Shown one piece after another: positions 1 to 5,655 of a stretch of DNA of 9,356 bases. Numbering within the stretch: position 1 is the stretch's first letter; the number at the start of each line of letters is the position of its first letter. The position numbers and the translations under genes are program-made. Origin of the DNA: Bog-473 sp963840245. GTDB taxonomy: Bacteria; Actinomycetota; Acidimicrobiia; Acidimicrobiales; RAAP-2. The stretch is from assembly GCA_963840245.1 (NCBI GenBank), contig CAWIYI010000047.1:1-9356 (forward strand), read 5' to 3'. The notes under the pieces were generated by a model, which worked only from the letters and a program-made list of their open reading frames with translations, did not search any database and was not told the DNA's origin.

Positions 1-1020
1 GGGGGCGACGCCACGCTCCTCGTGCACAAGGGCGTCGAGTTCGAGAAGGCCGGCAGTGTGCCGGACCCCTCCACAGCCGACTCGGAGGAGTTCGAGGTCG
101 TCCTTACGCTGCTCGGGCGGAGCCTGAACGAGGACCAGGGCCGCTGGACGTCCATCGCCAACGGGATCAAGGGCGTCACCGAGGAGACCACGACCGGCGT
201 GCACCGCCTGGTCGAGATGGCCAGAAAGGGTGAGCTGCTCTTCCCCGCCATCAACGTCAACGACTCGGTCACCAAGTCGAAATTCGACAACAAGTACGGC
301 TGCCGCCACTCGCTGGTCGACGGCATCAACCGGGCCACCGACGTCCTCATCGGAGGCAAGGTGGCGGTCGTCTGCGGCTACGGCGACGTCGGCAAGGGAT
401 GTGCGCAGTCGCTGGCCGGCCAGGGTGCCCGTGTCGTGGTGACCGAGGTGGATCCGATCTGCGCGCTCCAGGCGGCCATGGAGGGGTTCCAGGTCACGAC
501 GCTCGAGGACATCTTGCCCCAGGCCGACATCATCATCACGACGACCGGCAACAAGGACATCATCACCGCCGCGCACATGGCGGGCATGAAGCACCAGGCC
601 ATCGTCGGGAACATCGGTCACTTCGACAACGAGATCGACATGGCCGGCCTGACCAAGACGCCCGGGATCGAGCGGGTGAACATCAAGCCCCAGGTCGACA
701 AGTGGATCTTCCCCGACGGCCACGCCATCATCGTCCTGTCCGAAGGCAGGCTGCTGAACCTGGGCAACGCGACGGGCCATCCCAGCTTCGTCATGTCCAA
801 CTCGTTCACCAACCAGACCATGGCGCAGCTCGAGTTGTTCACCCAGACCGGCCAGTACGTCAACGACGTCTACGTCCTGCCCAAGCACCTCGACGAGAAG
901 GTCGCACGCCTGCACCTCGGCGCACTCGGCGTGAAGCTCACGACGCTTTCCCAGGACCAGGCCGACTACATCGGTGTTCCGGTCCAGGGACCCTACAAGC
1001 CCGACACCTACCGGTATTGA
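1..1020 (+). CDS. ahcY: S-adenosylhomocysteine hydrolase, C-terminal part (cut by window start)
   Basis: This enzyme reversibly hydrolyses S-adenosylhomocysteine to adenosine and homocysteine in the cytosol, clearing the product inhibitor of methyltransferases. The frame is open from base 1 (GGDATLLVHKGVEFEKAG), so the gene begins upstream; the GTG at 22 is an internal Val codon, not a start. Visible family signatures, in order: VTEETTTG, NVNDSVTKSKFDNKYG (with the Lys and Asp of the active site), the NAD-binding loop GYGDVGKG, GNIGHFDNEIDM, GRLLNLGNATGHPSFVMSNS, and the C-terminal KPDTYRY. That tail is known in the family to reach into the neighbouring subunit's NAD site. About 340 codons are present of the roughly 490 usual in actinobacteria. 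The gene converges on the anti-sigma gene with 7 bp between stop codons. One residue, Gly at codon 919-921, is Asp in unit 2, and an acidic residue is the more familiar state. Identity is very secure. Confidence 0.96.
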   Translation, partial: GGDATLLVHKGVEFEKAGSVPDPSTADSEEFEVVLTLLGRSLNEDQGRWTSIANGIKGVTEETTTGVHRLVEMARKGELLFPAINVNDSVTKSKFDNKYGCRHSLVDGINRATDVLIGGKVAVVCGYGDVGKGCAQSLAGQGARVVVTEVDPICALQAAMEGFQVTTLEDILPQADIIITTTGNKDIITAAHMAGMKHQAIVGNIGHFDNEIDMAGLTKTPGIERVNIKPQVDKWIFPDGHAIIVLSEGRLLNLGNATGHPSFVMSNSFTNQTMAQLELFTQTGQYVNDVYVLPKHLDEKVARLHLGALGVKLTTLSQDQADYIGVPVQGPYKPDTYRY

Positions 1021-1026
1021 GCGGTC

Positions 1027-1070
1027 GTCAGCCCAGCGTGGCGGTGGCGATCACCGTCCCGCTGGGTGAC
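1027..1070. terminator. Nested hairpin at the convergent ahcY / anti-sigma ends
   Basis: The arms GTCA(g)CCCAGCG (1027-1038) and CGCTGGGTGAC (1060-1070) pair with one bulge. They enclose a second stem, CGGTG/CACCG (1042-1046 with 1052-1056), around a 5-nt loop. The hairpin straddles the anti-sigma stop and starts 7 nt past the ahcY stop, so it could end transcription from both sides. No U-tract follows, which is common for high-GC actinobacterial terminators. The pairing is read directly from the sequence; the terminator function is inferred. Confidence 0.6.
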
Positions 1071-1708
1071 ACGACCTCCGCCGTGCGCACGTCGGCCGGG
1101 TGCACGGGCAGCGGGGCGCTCCACGCCCCATAGCCATCGTGGGCCACGAAGGTCCCGACGCGGTGGCTGACGCCGTCGTCGGTGACGACCACGCAGTTCA
1201 CCGTGCCGTGGACCGCCGAATCGGCCAAAGTCATCGACATCCACGGCGCGTTGCCGCCGACGGTCACGACGCGCCCGACTGTGACGCCGTTCTCCACCAA
1301 GGCCGCCGTCGTCACCTGCTGCCTGTGCGCCTTCGCCGCGACGGTCGGCGCCGTGGACGATGTCAGGCCGAGGCCCAGGCCGAGCACCAGGGCAGCCGCG
1401 GCAACGCCGACCGCGGCCGGCACCCAGCGCGACGGTCGGAACCGTCGGCGGCGCGGACGCACGTCGGTCACGCCCATCCGCTCGAACAGGCGCACCTCGA
1501 AGCCCAGCGGGGGCTCCATTTCCGGAGCCGACTGCACCACGGTGTCGGCGACCCGGGACAGATGCTCGAGCTCGTCGGCACAACGCGGGCAGGACTCGAC
1601 GTGGGCCAATACCCGCGCCCGCTCGCGCCCGGTCAGCACGCCGAGCGCGAGCTCAGCCAGATCGTCCGAGTACTGCTCGCATCCCCGCTCCCTCACGTCA
1701 TCGCCCAC
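1028..1708 (-). CDS. RskA-like zinc-binding anti-sigma factor (intact copy)
   Basis: A 226-aa single-pass membrane protein that should hold its ECF sigma partner inactive at the membrane. The cytoplasmic N-terminus carries the zinc anti-sigma motif H-x3-C-x2-C (HVESCPRC, His36, Cys40, Cys43), with Cys10 nearby. A basic stretch (RPRRRRFRPSR, about 84-94) precedes one membrane segment (about 95-115). An extracytoplasmic domain (116-226) follows, resembling the RskA C-terminal domain and ending TVIATATLG. The GTG start at 1708 lies inside the end of the sigma gene (11-bp overlap). A strong Shine-Dalgarno sits 6 nt upstream, and the sigma-then-anti-sigma order is the classic paired arrangement, indicating translational coupling. 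In this repeat unit the upstream sigma gene is frameshifted, so the protein may lack its cis partner here. Release would normally be by regulated proteolysis; the signal is unknown. Confidence 0.9.
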   Translation of the reverse strand: MGDDVRERGCEQYSDDLAELALGVLTGRERARVLAHVESCPRCADELEHLSRVADTVVQSAPEMEPPLGFEVRLFERMGVTDVRPRRRRFRPSRWVPAAVGVAAAALVLGLGLGLTSSTAPTVAAKAHRQQVTTAALVENGVTVGRVVTVGGNAPWMSMTLADSAVHGTVNCVVVTDDGVSHRVGTFVAHDGYGAWSAPLPVHPADVRTAEVVSPSGTVIATATLG

Positions 1709-2287
1709 TGCTGACCCCCTCCGCCCGCTCGACGGCTGCCCTCAGCCGAATCAGTCCGGTCCTGATACGCGTCTTGGCCGTGCCGAGCGGAATCCCCTCG
1801 GACTCACTGATCTCGAGCGCCGTCCTGCCGTAGACGGCTGCGAGCACCACCGCGCGGCACTGCTCCTCGGGCAGCACCTTGAGTGCGGTCCGGACGATGT
1901 GGCGGATGTCACCGCGGCGTACGGCGTCCTCCGGATTGTGCTCGGAGCTGGCCAGCGCGGTGGCAGCGAAGTCGTCGGGGTCCATCGGCACGGCACGCCG
2001 AAGGCGCAGGGCGTCAATGGCCAGATTGCGGGTGATGGTGAGGACCCAGGAGGTCACAGAGCCGCGCCTGGGTCGAAGACCGGCGCATGGCGCCAGACCC
2101 TGATCATGGCCTCCTGGGCCACGTCCTCGGCGACCCCGGCATCGCTCGTCATGGAGTAGGCCAGGCCGAACACCCGCCGTTGGTAGCGCCGGGTAAAGGC
2201 GACGGCCGCCTCCTGGTCCCCCACAGCCATCCCCGCCAGGAGGGCCTCGTCGGACAGCTCTCCCTCGGCCACACCCGATTCTCTCAT
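1698..2287 (-). pseudogene. ECF sigma factor, frameshifted copy (unit 1)
   Basis: This copy matches the intact 196-aa sigma factor of unit 2 but has lost one G in a short G run: three G at 2070-2072, where unit 2 has four. The frame opened at ATG 2285-2287 encodes the N-terminus and region 2 up to ...APVFDP (residue 73). It then shifts and stops at 2054 after GAAL. The remainder (RRGSVTSWVLTITRN... through region 4) continues in the neighbouring frame to the stop at 1698. The break falls inside region 2, so neither piece should be an active sigma factor. It also carries Cys where unit 2 has Arg144, and Ala instead of Thr30. Because the indel is in a G run, a sequencing error cannot be excluded. 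The promoter and anti-sigma RBS around it are unchanged. Confidence 0.85.
1715..1722 (-). promoter_or_regulatory. Ribosome binding site of anti-sigma gene (unit 1)
   Basis: Reading on the minus strand, GGAGGGGG lies 6 nt upstream of the GTG at 1708 and inside the last codons of the sigma gene. It is the clearest Shine-Dalgarno in the window and decides the anti-sigma start. It contrasts with the other genes, which show none. Confidence 0.8.
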
Positions 2288-2294
2288 CCACAGG

Positions 2295-2323
2295 TCTACG
2301 GGCGAGTGCCGCCCGGGGATTCA
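2295..2323 (-). promoter_or_regulatory. ECF-type promoter candidate for sigma gene (unit 1)
   Basis: On the minus strand, TGAATC (2318-2323) is followed after exactly 17 bp by CGTAGA (2295-2300), then 7 nt to the ATG at 2287. The pattern resembles ECF promoters with GAAC-type -35 and CGT-type -10 elements, such as that reported for mycobacterial SigL (TGAACC...CGT). The spacer differs from unit 2 at one base; both hexamers are identical. No Shine-Dalgarno is visible, so the transcript would be leaderless or nearly so. Confidence 0.5.
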
Positions 2324-2332
2324 CCTGGTCCG

Positions 2333-2361
2333 GCAATCCCGGGCCCTCGCCGGGCCGTATC
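2333..2361 (+). promoter_or_regulatory. ECF-type promoter candidate for membrane gene (unit 1)
   Basis: On the plus strand, GCAATC (2333-2338), a 17-bp spacer and CGTATC (2356-2361) lie 6 nt before the GTG at 2368. It shares the AATC-N17-CGTA core with the opposing sigma promoter. Both hexamers are identical in unit 2. The -35 match is weaker than on the sigma side. Confidence 0.38.
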
Positions 2362-2367
2362 CCAGTC

Positions 2368-2679
2368 GTGGCCACCGCCGTCCCCGACATCCCCCACCCG
2401 ACAGGGCCCAAGACGCCGCATCTGCGGAAACTCTGGAGCCTGTTGGTGCGTGGCCCGGGGCGTTCCCGCCGCCCGGTGGATCTGGCGGCGACGGCAGCAT
2501 TTGCCGTGGGCGGCGTGCTCCTGGTCTGGTCGGCCTACGTCCACTTCCACCTGTGGAGCGAAGCTGATGGCTACCGTTCCATCCCCACCATCGGCCCCCT
2601 CTTCCTGCTCCAGTCGATCACGGGGCTCGTCGTCGGCATCGGGGTCGTCGCCGTCCGGCGGAGGGTGGCCCCAACATGA
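2368..2679 (+). pseudogene. Small membrane protein, 3'-truncated at the repeat junction
   Basis: The first 98 codons match the 176-aa membrane protein of unit 2 (GTG start, two of the four membrane segments, and the motif YVHFHLWSEADGYRSIPTIG between them). At 2660/2661 the gene is joined to the inside of ahcY. The frame reads only a few foreign codons (ending RRVAPT) and stops at TGA 2677-2679. It therefore lacks membrane segments 3 and 4 and is probably non-functional. The TGA overlaps the ATG at 2676 of the truncated ahcY as ATGA, an accidental coupling site. Differences from unit 2 are spread along the gene, several of them changing residues in the hydrophilic N-terminus. Confidence 0.85.
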
Positions 2680-3710
2680 TCCTCGACGACGGCGGCGACG
2701 CCACGCTCCTCGTGCACAAGGGCGTCGAGTTCGAGAAGGCCGGCAGTGTGCCGGACCCCTCCACGGCCGACTCGGAGGAGTTCGAGGTCGTCCTGACGCT
2801 GCTCGGGCGGAGCCTGAGCGAGGACCAGGGCCGCTGGACGTCCATCGCCAACGGGATCAAGGGCGTCACCGAGGAGACCACGACCGGCGTGCACCGCCTG
2901 GTCGAGATGGCCAGAAAGGGTGAGCTGCTCTTCCCCGCCATCAACGTCAACGACTCGGTCACCAAGTCGAAGTTCGACAACAAGTACGGCTGCCGCCACT
3001 CGCTGGTCGACGGCATCAACCGGGCCACCGACGTCCTCATCGGAGGCAAGGTGGCGGTCGTCTGCGGCTACGGCGACGTCGGCAAGGGCTGTGCGCAGTC
3101 GCTGGCCGGCCAGGGTGCCCGTGTGGTGGTGACCGAGGTGGATCCGATCTGCGCGCTCCAGGCGGCCATGGAGGGGTTCCAGGTCACGACGCTCGAGGAC
3201 ATCCTGCCCCAGGCCGACATCATCATCACGACGACCGGCAACAAGGACATCATCACCGCCGCGCACATGGCGGGCATGAAGCACCAGGCCATCGTCGGGA
3301 ACATCGGTCACTTCGACAACGAGATCGACATGGCCGGCCTGACCAAGACGCCCGGGATCGAGCGGGTGAACATCAAGCCCCAGGTCGACAAGTGGATCTT
3401 CCCCGACGGCCACGCCATCATCGTCCTGTCCGAAGGCAGGCTGCTGAACCTGGGCAACGCGACGGGCCATCCCAGCTTCGTCATGTCCAACTCGTTCACC
3501 AACCAGACCATGGCGCAGCTCGAGTTGTTCACCCAGACCGGCCAGTACGTCAACGACGTCTACGTCCTGCCCAAGCACCTCGACGAGAAGGTCGCACGCC
3601 TGCACCTCGACGCACTCGGCGTGAAGCTCACGACGCTTTCCCAGGACCAGGCCGACTACATCGGTGTTCCCGTCCAGGGTCCCTACAAGCCCGACACCTA
3701 CCGGTATTGA
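2661..3710 (+). pseudogene. ahcY: S-adenosylhomocysteine hydrolase lacking its N-terminal third
   Basis: From 2661 the frame reads EGGPNMILDDGGDATLLVHKG..., which is the interior of the ahcY family, and runs uninterrupted to the stop at 3708-3710. About 150 N-terminal residues that form part of the substrate-binding domain are absent. The in-frame codons upstream of 2661 derive from the membrane-protein gene read in another frame and hold no start back to a TGA at 2565. The first ATG (2676) is an internal Met of the family and would give a 344-aa product. That product retains the NAD-binding domain (GYGDVGKG), the active-site Lys and Asp region and the KPDTYRY tail, but it should not be catalytically active. 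It differs from unit 1 at about 11 bases over 1,020, only two of them changing a residue (Asn to Ser and Gly to Asp), which looks like a recently functional allele rather than a decaying fragment. Alternatively, the junction is an assembly error and the true gene is complete. Confidence 0.88.
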
Positions 3711-4399
3711 GCGGTCGTCAGCCCAGCGTGGCGGTGGCGATGCACCGTCCCGCTGGGCGACACGACCTCCGCCGTGCGCACGTCGGCCGGGTCCACGGGC
3801 AGCGGAGCGCTCCACGCCCCATAGCCATCGTGGGCCACGAAGGTCCCGACGCGGTGGCTGACGCCGTCGTCGGTGACGACCACGCAGTTCACCGTGCCGT
3901 GGACCGCCGAGTCGGCCAAGGTCATCGACATCCACGGCGCGTTGCCGCCGACGGTCACGACGTGCCCGACCGTCTCGCCGTTCTCCACCAAGGCCGCCGT
4001 CGTCACCTGCTGCCTGTGCGCCTTCGCCGCGACGGTCGGCGCCGAGGACGACGTCAGGCCGAGGCCCAGGCCGAGCACCAGGGCAGCCGCGGCAACGCCC
4101 ACCGCGGCCGGCACCCAGCGCGACGGGCGGAACCGTCGGCGGCGCGGACGCACGTCGGTCACGCCCATCCGCTCGAACAGGCGCACCTCGAAGCCCAGCG
4201 GGGGCTCCATTTCCGGAGCCGACTGCACCACGGTGTCGGCGACCCGGGACAGGTGCTCCAGCTCGTCGGCACAACGCGGGCAGGACTCGACGTGGGCCAG
4301 TACCTGCGCCCGCTCGCGCCCGGTCAGCACGCCGAGCGCGAGCTCAGCCAGATCGTCCGAGTACTGCTCGCATCCCCGCTCCCTCACGTCATCGCCCAC
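3698..4399 (-). CDS. RskA-like anti-sigma factor, C-terminal frameshift copy (unit 2)
   Basis: The protein is the same as the unit 1 anti-sigma factor through the zinc motif HVESCPRC, the membrane segment and nearly all of the extracytoplasmic domain, up to ...SPSGTV. An extra G at 3742 then shifts the frame. The last seven residues (IATATLG) are replaced by HRHRHAGLTTAQYR, giving 233 aa and a stop that now overlaps the 3' end of ahcY by 13 bp. The sigma-binding half is untouched, so it could still inhibit, but loss of the final strand may destabilise the outer domain. The GTG start, the RBS 6 nt upstream and the 11-bp overlap with the intact sigma gene are as in unit 1. Residue differences from unit 1 include Glu and His for Val and Arg in NGVTVGRV. 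The indel could be a sequencing error, since it sits in a hairpin loop. Confidence 0.85.
   Translation of the reverse strand: MGDDVRERGCEQYSDDLAELALGVLTGRERAQVLAHVESCPRCADELEHLSRVADTVVQSAPEMEPPLGFEVRLFERMGVTDVRPRRRRFRPSRWVPAAVGVAAAALVLGLGLGLTSSSAPTVAAKAHRQQVTTAALVENGETVGHVVTVGGNAPWMSMTLADSAVHGTVNCVVVTDDGVSHRVGTFVAHDGYGAWSAPLPVDPADVRTAEVVSPSGTVHRHRHAGLTTAQYR
3717..3761. terminator. Nested hairpin at the convergent ahcY / anti-sigma ends (unit 2)
   Basis: This is the counterpart of the unit 1 hairpin. Outer arms lie at 3717-3728 and 3751-3761 (CGCTGGGCGAC), and the inner stem CGGTG/CACCG at 3732-3736 and 3743-3747. Compared with unit 1, a T-to-C change in the right arm only moves the bulge, and the extra G at 3742 falls in the loop, so pairing survives both differences. 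Function is inferred. Confidence 0.58.
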
Positions 4400-4979
4400 T
4401 GCTGACCCCCTCCGCCCGCTCGACGGCTGCCCGCAGCCGTATCAGTCCGGTCCTGATACGCGTCTTGGCCGTGCCGAGCGGAATCCCCTCGGACTCACTG
4501 ATCTCGAGCGCCGTCCTGCCGTAGACGGCTGCGAGCACCACCGCGCGGCGCTGCTCCTCGGGCAGCACCTTGAGTGCGGTCCGGACGATGTGGCGGATGT
4601 CACCGCGGCGCACGGCGTCCTCGGGATTGTGCTCGGAGCTGGCCAGCGCGGTGGCCGCGAAGTCGTCGGGGTCCATCGGCACGGCACGCCGGAGGCGCAG
4701 GGCGTCAATGGCCAGATTGCGGGTGATGGTGAGGACCCAGGACGTCACAGAGCCGCGCCTGGGGTCGAAGACCGGCGCATGGCGCCAGACCCTGATCATG
4801 GCCTCCTGGGCCACGTCCTCGGCGACCCCGGCATCGCTCGTCATGGAGTAGGCCAGGCCGAACACCCGCCGTTGGTAGCGCCGGGTGAAGGTGACGGCCG
4901 CCTCCTGGTCCCCCACAGCCATCCCCGCCAGGAGGGCCTCGTCGGACAGCTCTCCCTCGGCCACACCCAATTCTCTCAT
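4389..4979 (-). CDS. ECF-family RNA polymerase sigma factor (intact copy)
   Basis: A 196-aa alternative sigma factor that would direct RNA polymerase to its own regulon when freed from the adjacent anti-sigma factor. Region 2 spans about residues 29-98 (FTRRYQRRVFGLAYSMTSD, AEDVAQEAMIRVW, TSWVLTITRNLAIDALR). Region 4 spans about 132-184 (LKVLPEEQRRAVVLA, then the helix-turn-helix ALEISESEGIPLGTAKTRIR). A linker joins them, and there is no extra C-terminal domain, which is the ECF layout. The pairing with an RskA-like zinc anti-sigma factor and the phrase FDPRRGSVTSWVLT suggest the SigK/SigL-like groups, but I cannot assign the exact group. The start ATG 4977-4979 has no Shine-Dalgarno but lies 7 nt from an ECF-like -10. 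The stop overlaps the anti-sigma start by 11 bp. Autoregulation is likely from the promoter pattern. Confidence 0.93.
   Translation of the reverse strand: MRELGVAEGELSDEALLAGMAVGDQEAAVTFTRRYQRRVFGLAYSMTSDAGVAEDVAQEAMIRVWRHAPVFDPRRGSVTSWVLTITRNLAIDALRLRRAVPMDPDDFAATALASSEHNPEDAVRRGDIRHIVRTALKVLPEEQRRAVVLAAVYGRTALEISESEGIPLGTAKTRIRTGLIRLRAAVERAEGVSSGR
4406..4413 (-). promoter_or_regulatory. Ribosome binding site of anti-sigma gene (unit 2)
   Basis: GGAGGGGG on the minus strand, 6 nt before the GTG at 4399 and within the sigma coding sequence. It is identical to unit 1. Confidence 0.8.
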
Positions 4980-4986
4980 CCACAGG

Positions 4987-5015
4987 TCTACGGGCGAGCG
5001 CCGCCCGGGGATTCA
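4987..5015 (-). promoter_or_regulatory. ECF-type promoter candidate for the sigma/anti-sigma operon (unit 2)
   Basis: Minus-strand TGAATC (5010-5015), a 17-bp spacer and CGTAGA (4987-4992), ending 7 nt before the ATG at 4979. The predicted transcription start falls at or within a base or two of the start codon. Spacing and -10 core match published ECF promoter types with a CGT -10. The -35 differs from TGAACC at one base. The same elements occur in unit 1. Confidence 0.5.
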
Positions 5016-5024
5016 CCTGGTCCG

Positions 5025-5053
5025 GCAATCCCGGGCCCTCGCCGGGCCGTATC
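5025..5053 (+). promoter_or_regulatory. ECF-type promoter candidate for the membrane-protein gene (unit 2)
   Basis: Plus-strand GCAATC (5025-5030), a 17-bp spacer and CGTATC (5048-5053), ending 6 nt before the GTG at 5060. Its -35 hexamer is 9 bp from the opposing sigma -35, so two promoters with related cores sit back to back. This is weaker evidence than for the sigma side, because only AATC and CGTA are shared. Confidence 0.38.
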
Positions 5054-5059
5054 CCCGTC

Positions 5060-5590
5060 GTGGCCACCGCCGTCCCCGACATCCGCCACCCGACAGGGCC
5101 CCGGACGCCTCATCTGCGGAAGCTCTGGAGCCTGTTGGTGCGTGGCCCGGGGCGTTCCCGCCGCCCGGTGGATCTGGCGGCGACGGCAGCGTTTGTCGTG
5201 GGCGGCGTGCTCCTGGTCTGGTCGGCCTACGTCCACTTCCACCTGTGGAGCGAAGCTGATGGCTACCGTTCCATCCCCACCATCGGCCCCCTCTTCCTGC
5301 TCCAGTCGATCACGGGGCTCGTCATCGGCATCGGGGTCGTCGCCGTCCGGCGCGTGTGGGCGGCCGTCATCGGGATCGGCTTCGCCCTGACCACGATCGC
5401 CGGATTCCTGCTCTCGGTGGCGCACGGCCTCTTCGGGTTCAAGGACTCGTGGCTGGCCCCCTTCGCCAAGCAGGCCTTCACAATCGAGCTCCTCGTCGCA
5501 GTGGTGCTGATCGTCGCTGCGGCGCTGTCCCTCGTCAGATCGGATCCCCACGCTCGCGCCGGCACTACCCCGGCCGGCACCGCGACGTAG
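5060..5590 (+). CDS. Uncharacterised four-helix membrane protein divergent from the ECF sigma gene
   Basis: A 176-aa protein. A basic, proline-rich N-terminus (1-38) precedes four likely membrane segments, at about 39-58, 75-95, 99-121 and 140-159. The conserved-looking feature is the loop between segments 1 and 2 with its flanks (YVHFHLWSEADGYRSIPTIG, about 57-76), rich in His, Trp and acidic residues next to the membrane. I do not recognise a named family or an enzymatic motif; similar small proteins of unknown function occur in actinobacteria. The GTG start is chosen because it is the first start in the frame and lies 6 nt from an ECF-like -10; no Shine-Dalgarno is visible, and a start further downstream is possible. 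Divergent placement with a shared promoter region suggests it is a target, or possibly a sensor, of the sigma/anti-sigma pair. It converges on the PIG-L gene with a hairpin between them. Confidence 0.8.
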   Translation: MATAVPDIRHPTGPRTPHLRKLWSLLVRGPGRSRRPVDLAATAAFVVGGVLLVWSAYVHFHLWSEADGYRSIPTIGPLFLLQSITGLVIGIGVVAVRRVWAAVIGIGFALTTIAGFLLSVAHGLFGFKDSWLAPFAKQAFTIELLVAVVLIVAAALSLVRSDPHARAGTTPAGTAT

Positions 5591-5603
5591 GGACCCCCCG
5601 GAC

Positions 5604-5643
5604 CGGGCCCTGCGTCCCCTTCTCCCGGTGGGGCGCAGGCCCG
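5604..5643. terminator. Strong hairpin between convergent membrane-protein and PIG-L genes
   Basis: The left arm (5604-5619, CGGGCC-c-TGCG-t-CCCC) pairs with the right arm (5630-5643, GGGGCGCAGGCCCG), giving 14 base pairs with two single-base bulges around a 10-nt loop. It fills most of the 65-bp gap between two convergent stop codons, so a bidirectional intrinsic-type terminator is the natural reading. No U-tract follows on either strand. Confidence 0.65.
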
Positions 5644-5655
5644 GCTCGGACTCGT

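Larger units (their letters stand above)
1..2660. repeat. Tandem repeat unit 1 (ahcY 3' part, anti-sigma, sigma, membrane protein 5' part)
   Basis: This stretch aligns end to end, in the same orientation, with 2691-5352. The offset is 2690 up to base 1051, 2691 up to about 2070, and 2692 after that; the two shifts mark single-base indels. I count about 49 substitutions by eye, roughly 98% identity. Similarity stops sharply after the shared bases ending at 2660 (5352 in unit 2). The left end is not visible because the window begins inside the unit. I see no transposase, target-site duplication or terminal inverted repeats at the boundary. Confidence 0.95.
2661..5352. repeat. Tandem repeat unit 2 (directly abutting unit 1)
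   Basis: This is the second copy of the 2.7-kb block. Its left edge (2661) falls inside the ahcY reading frame and is joined directly to the middle of unit 1's membrane-protein gene. Its right edge (5352) is where the membrane-protein gene continues into unique sequence. Bases 2661-2690 have no counterpart in the window because unit 1 would extend past the window start. The intact sigma and membrane-protein genes are here, while ahcY is 5'-truncated and the anti-sigma gene has a late frameshift. Confidence 0.92.

Noticed and set aside
1698..2411. A 237-codon open frame that could be taken as an intact sigma factor in unit 1
   Set aside because: Only its C-terminal part (from RRGSVTSW) is sigma sequence. 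The N-terminal part is out-of-frame read-through of the true sigma N-terminus, whose real frame starts at 2287 and breaks at about 2070.
2571..4274. A 567-codon open frame on the minus strand covering ahcY and the anti-sigma gene
   Set aside because: It lies antisense to a clearly conserved ahcY gene, has a composition typical of high-GC shadow frames, shows no recognisable domain, and crosses the repeat junction.
1..5352. Composite transposon or integrated element as the cause of the repeat
   Set aside because: No transposase or integrase, no terminal inverted repeats, no target duplication and no tRNA attachment site are visible at the unit boundary.
3873..5390. A 505-codon plus-strand open frame opposite the anti-sigma and sigma genes
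   Set aside because: Arg/Pro/Ser-rich shadow of genes with clear homology on the other strand; the sequence is low in complexity and lacks domains.
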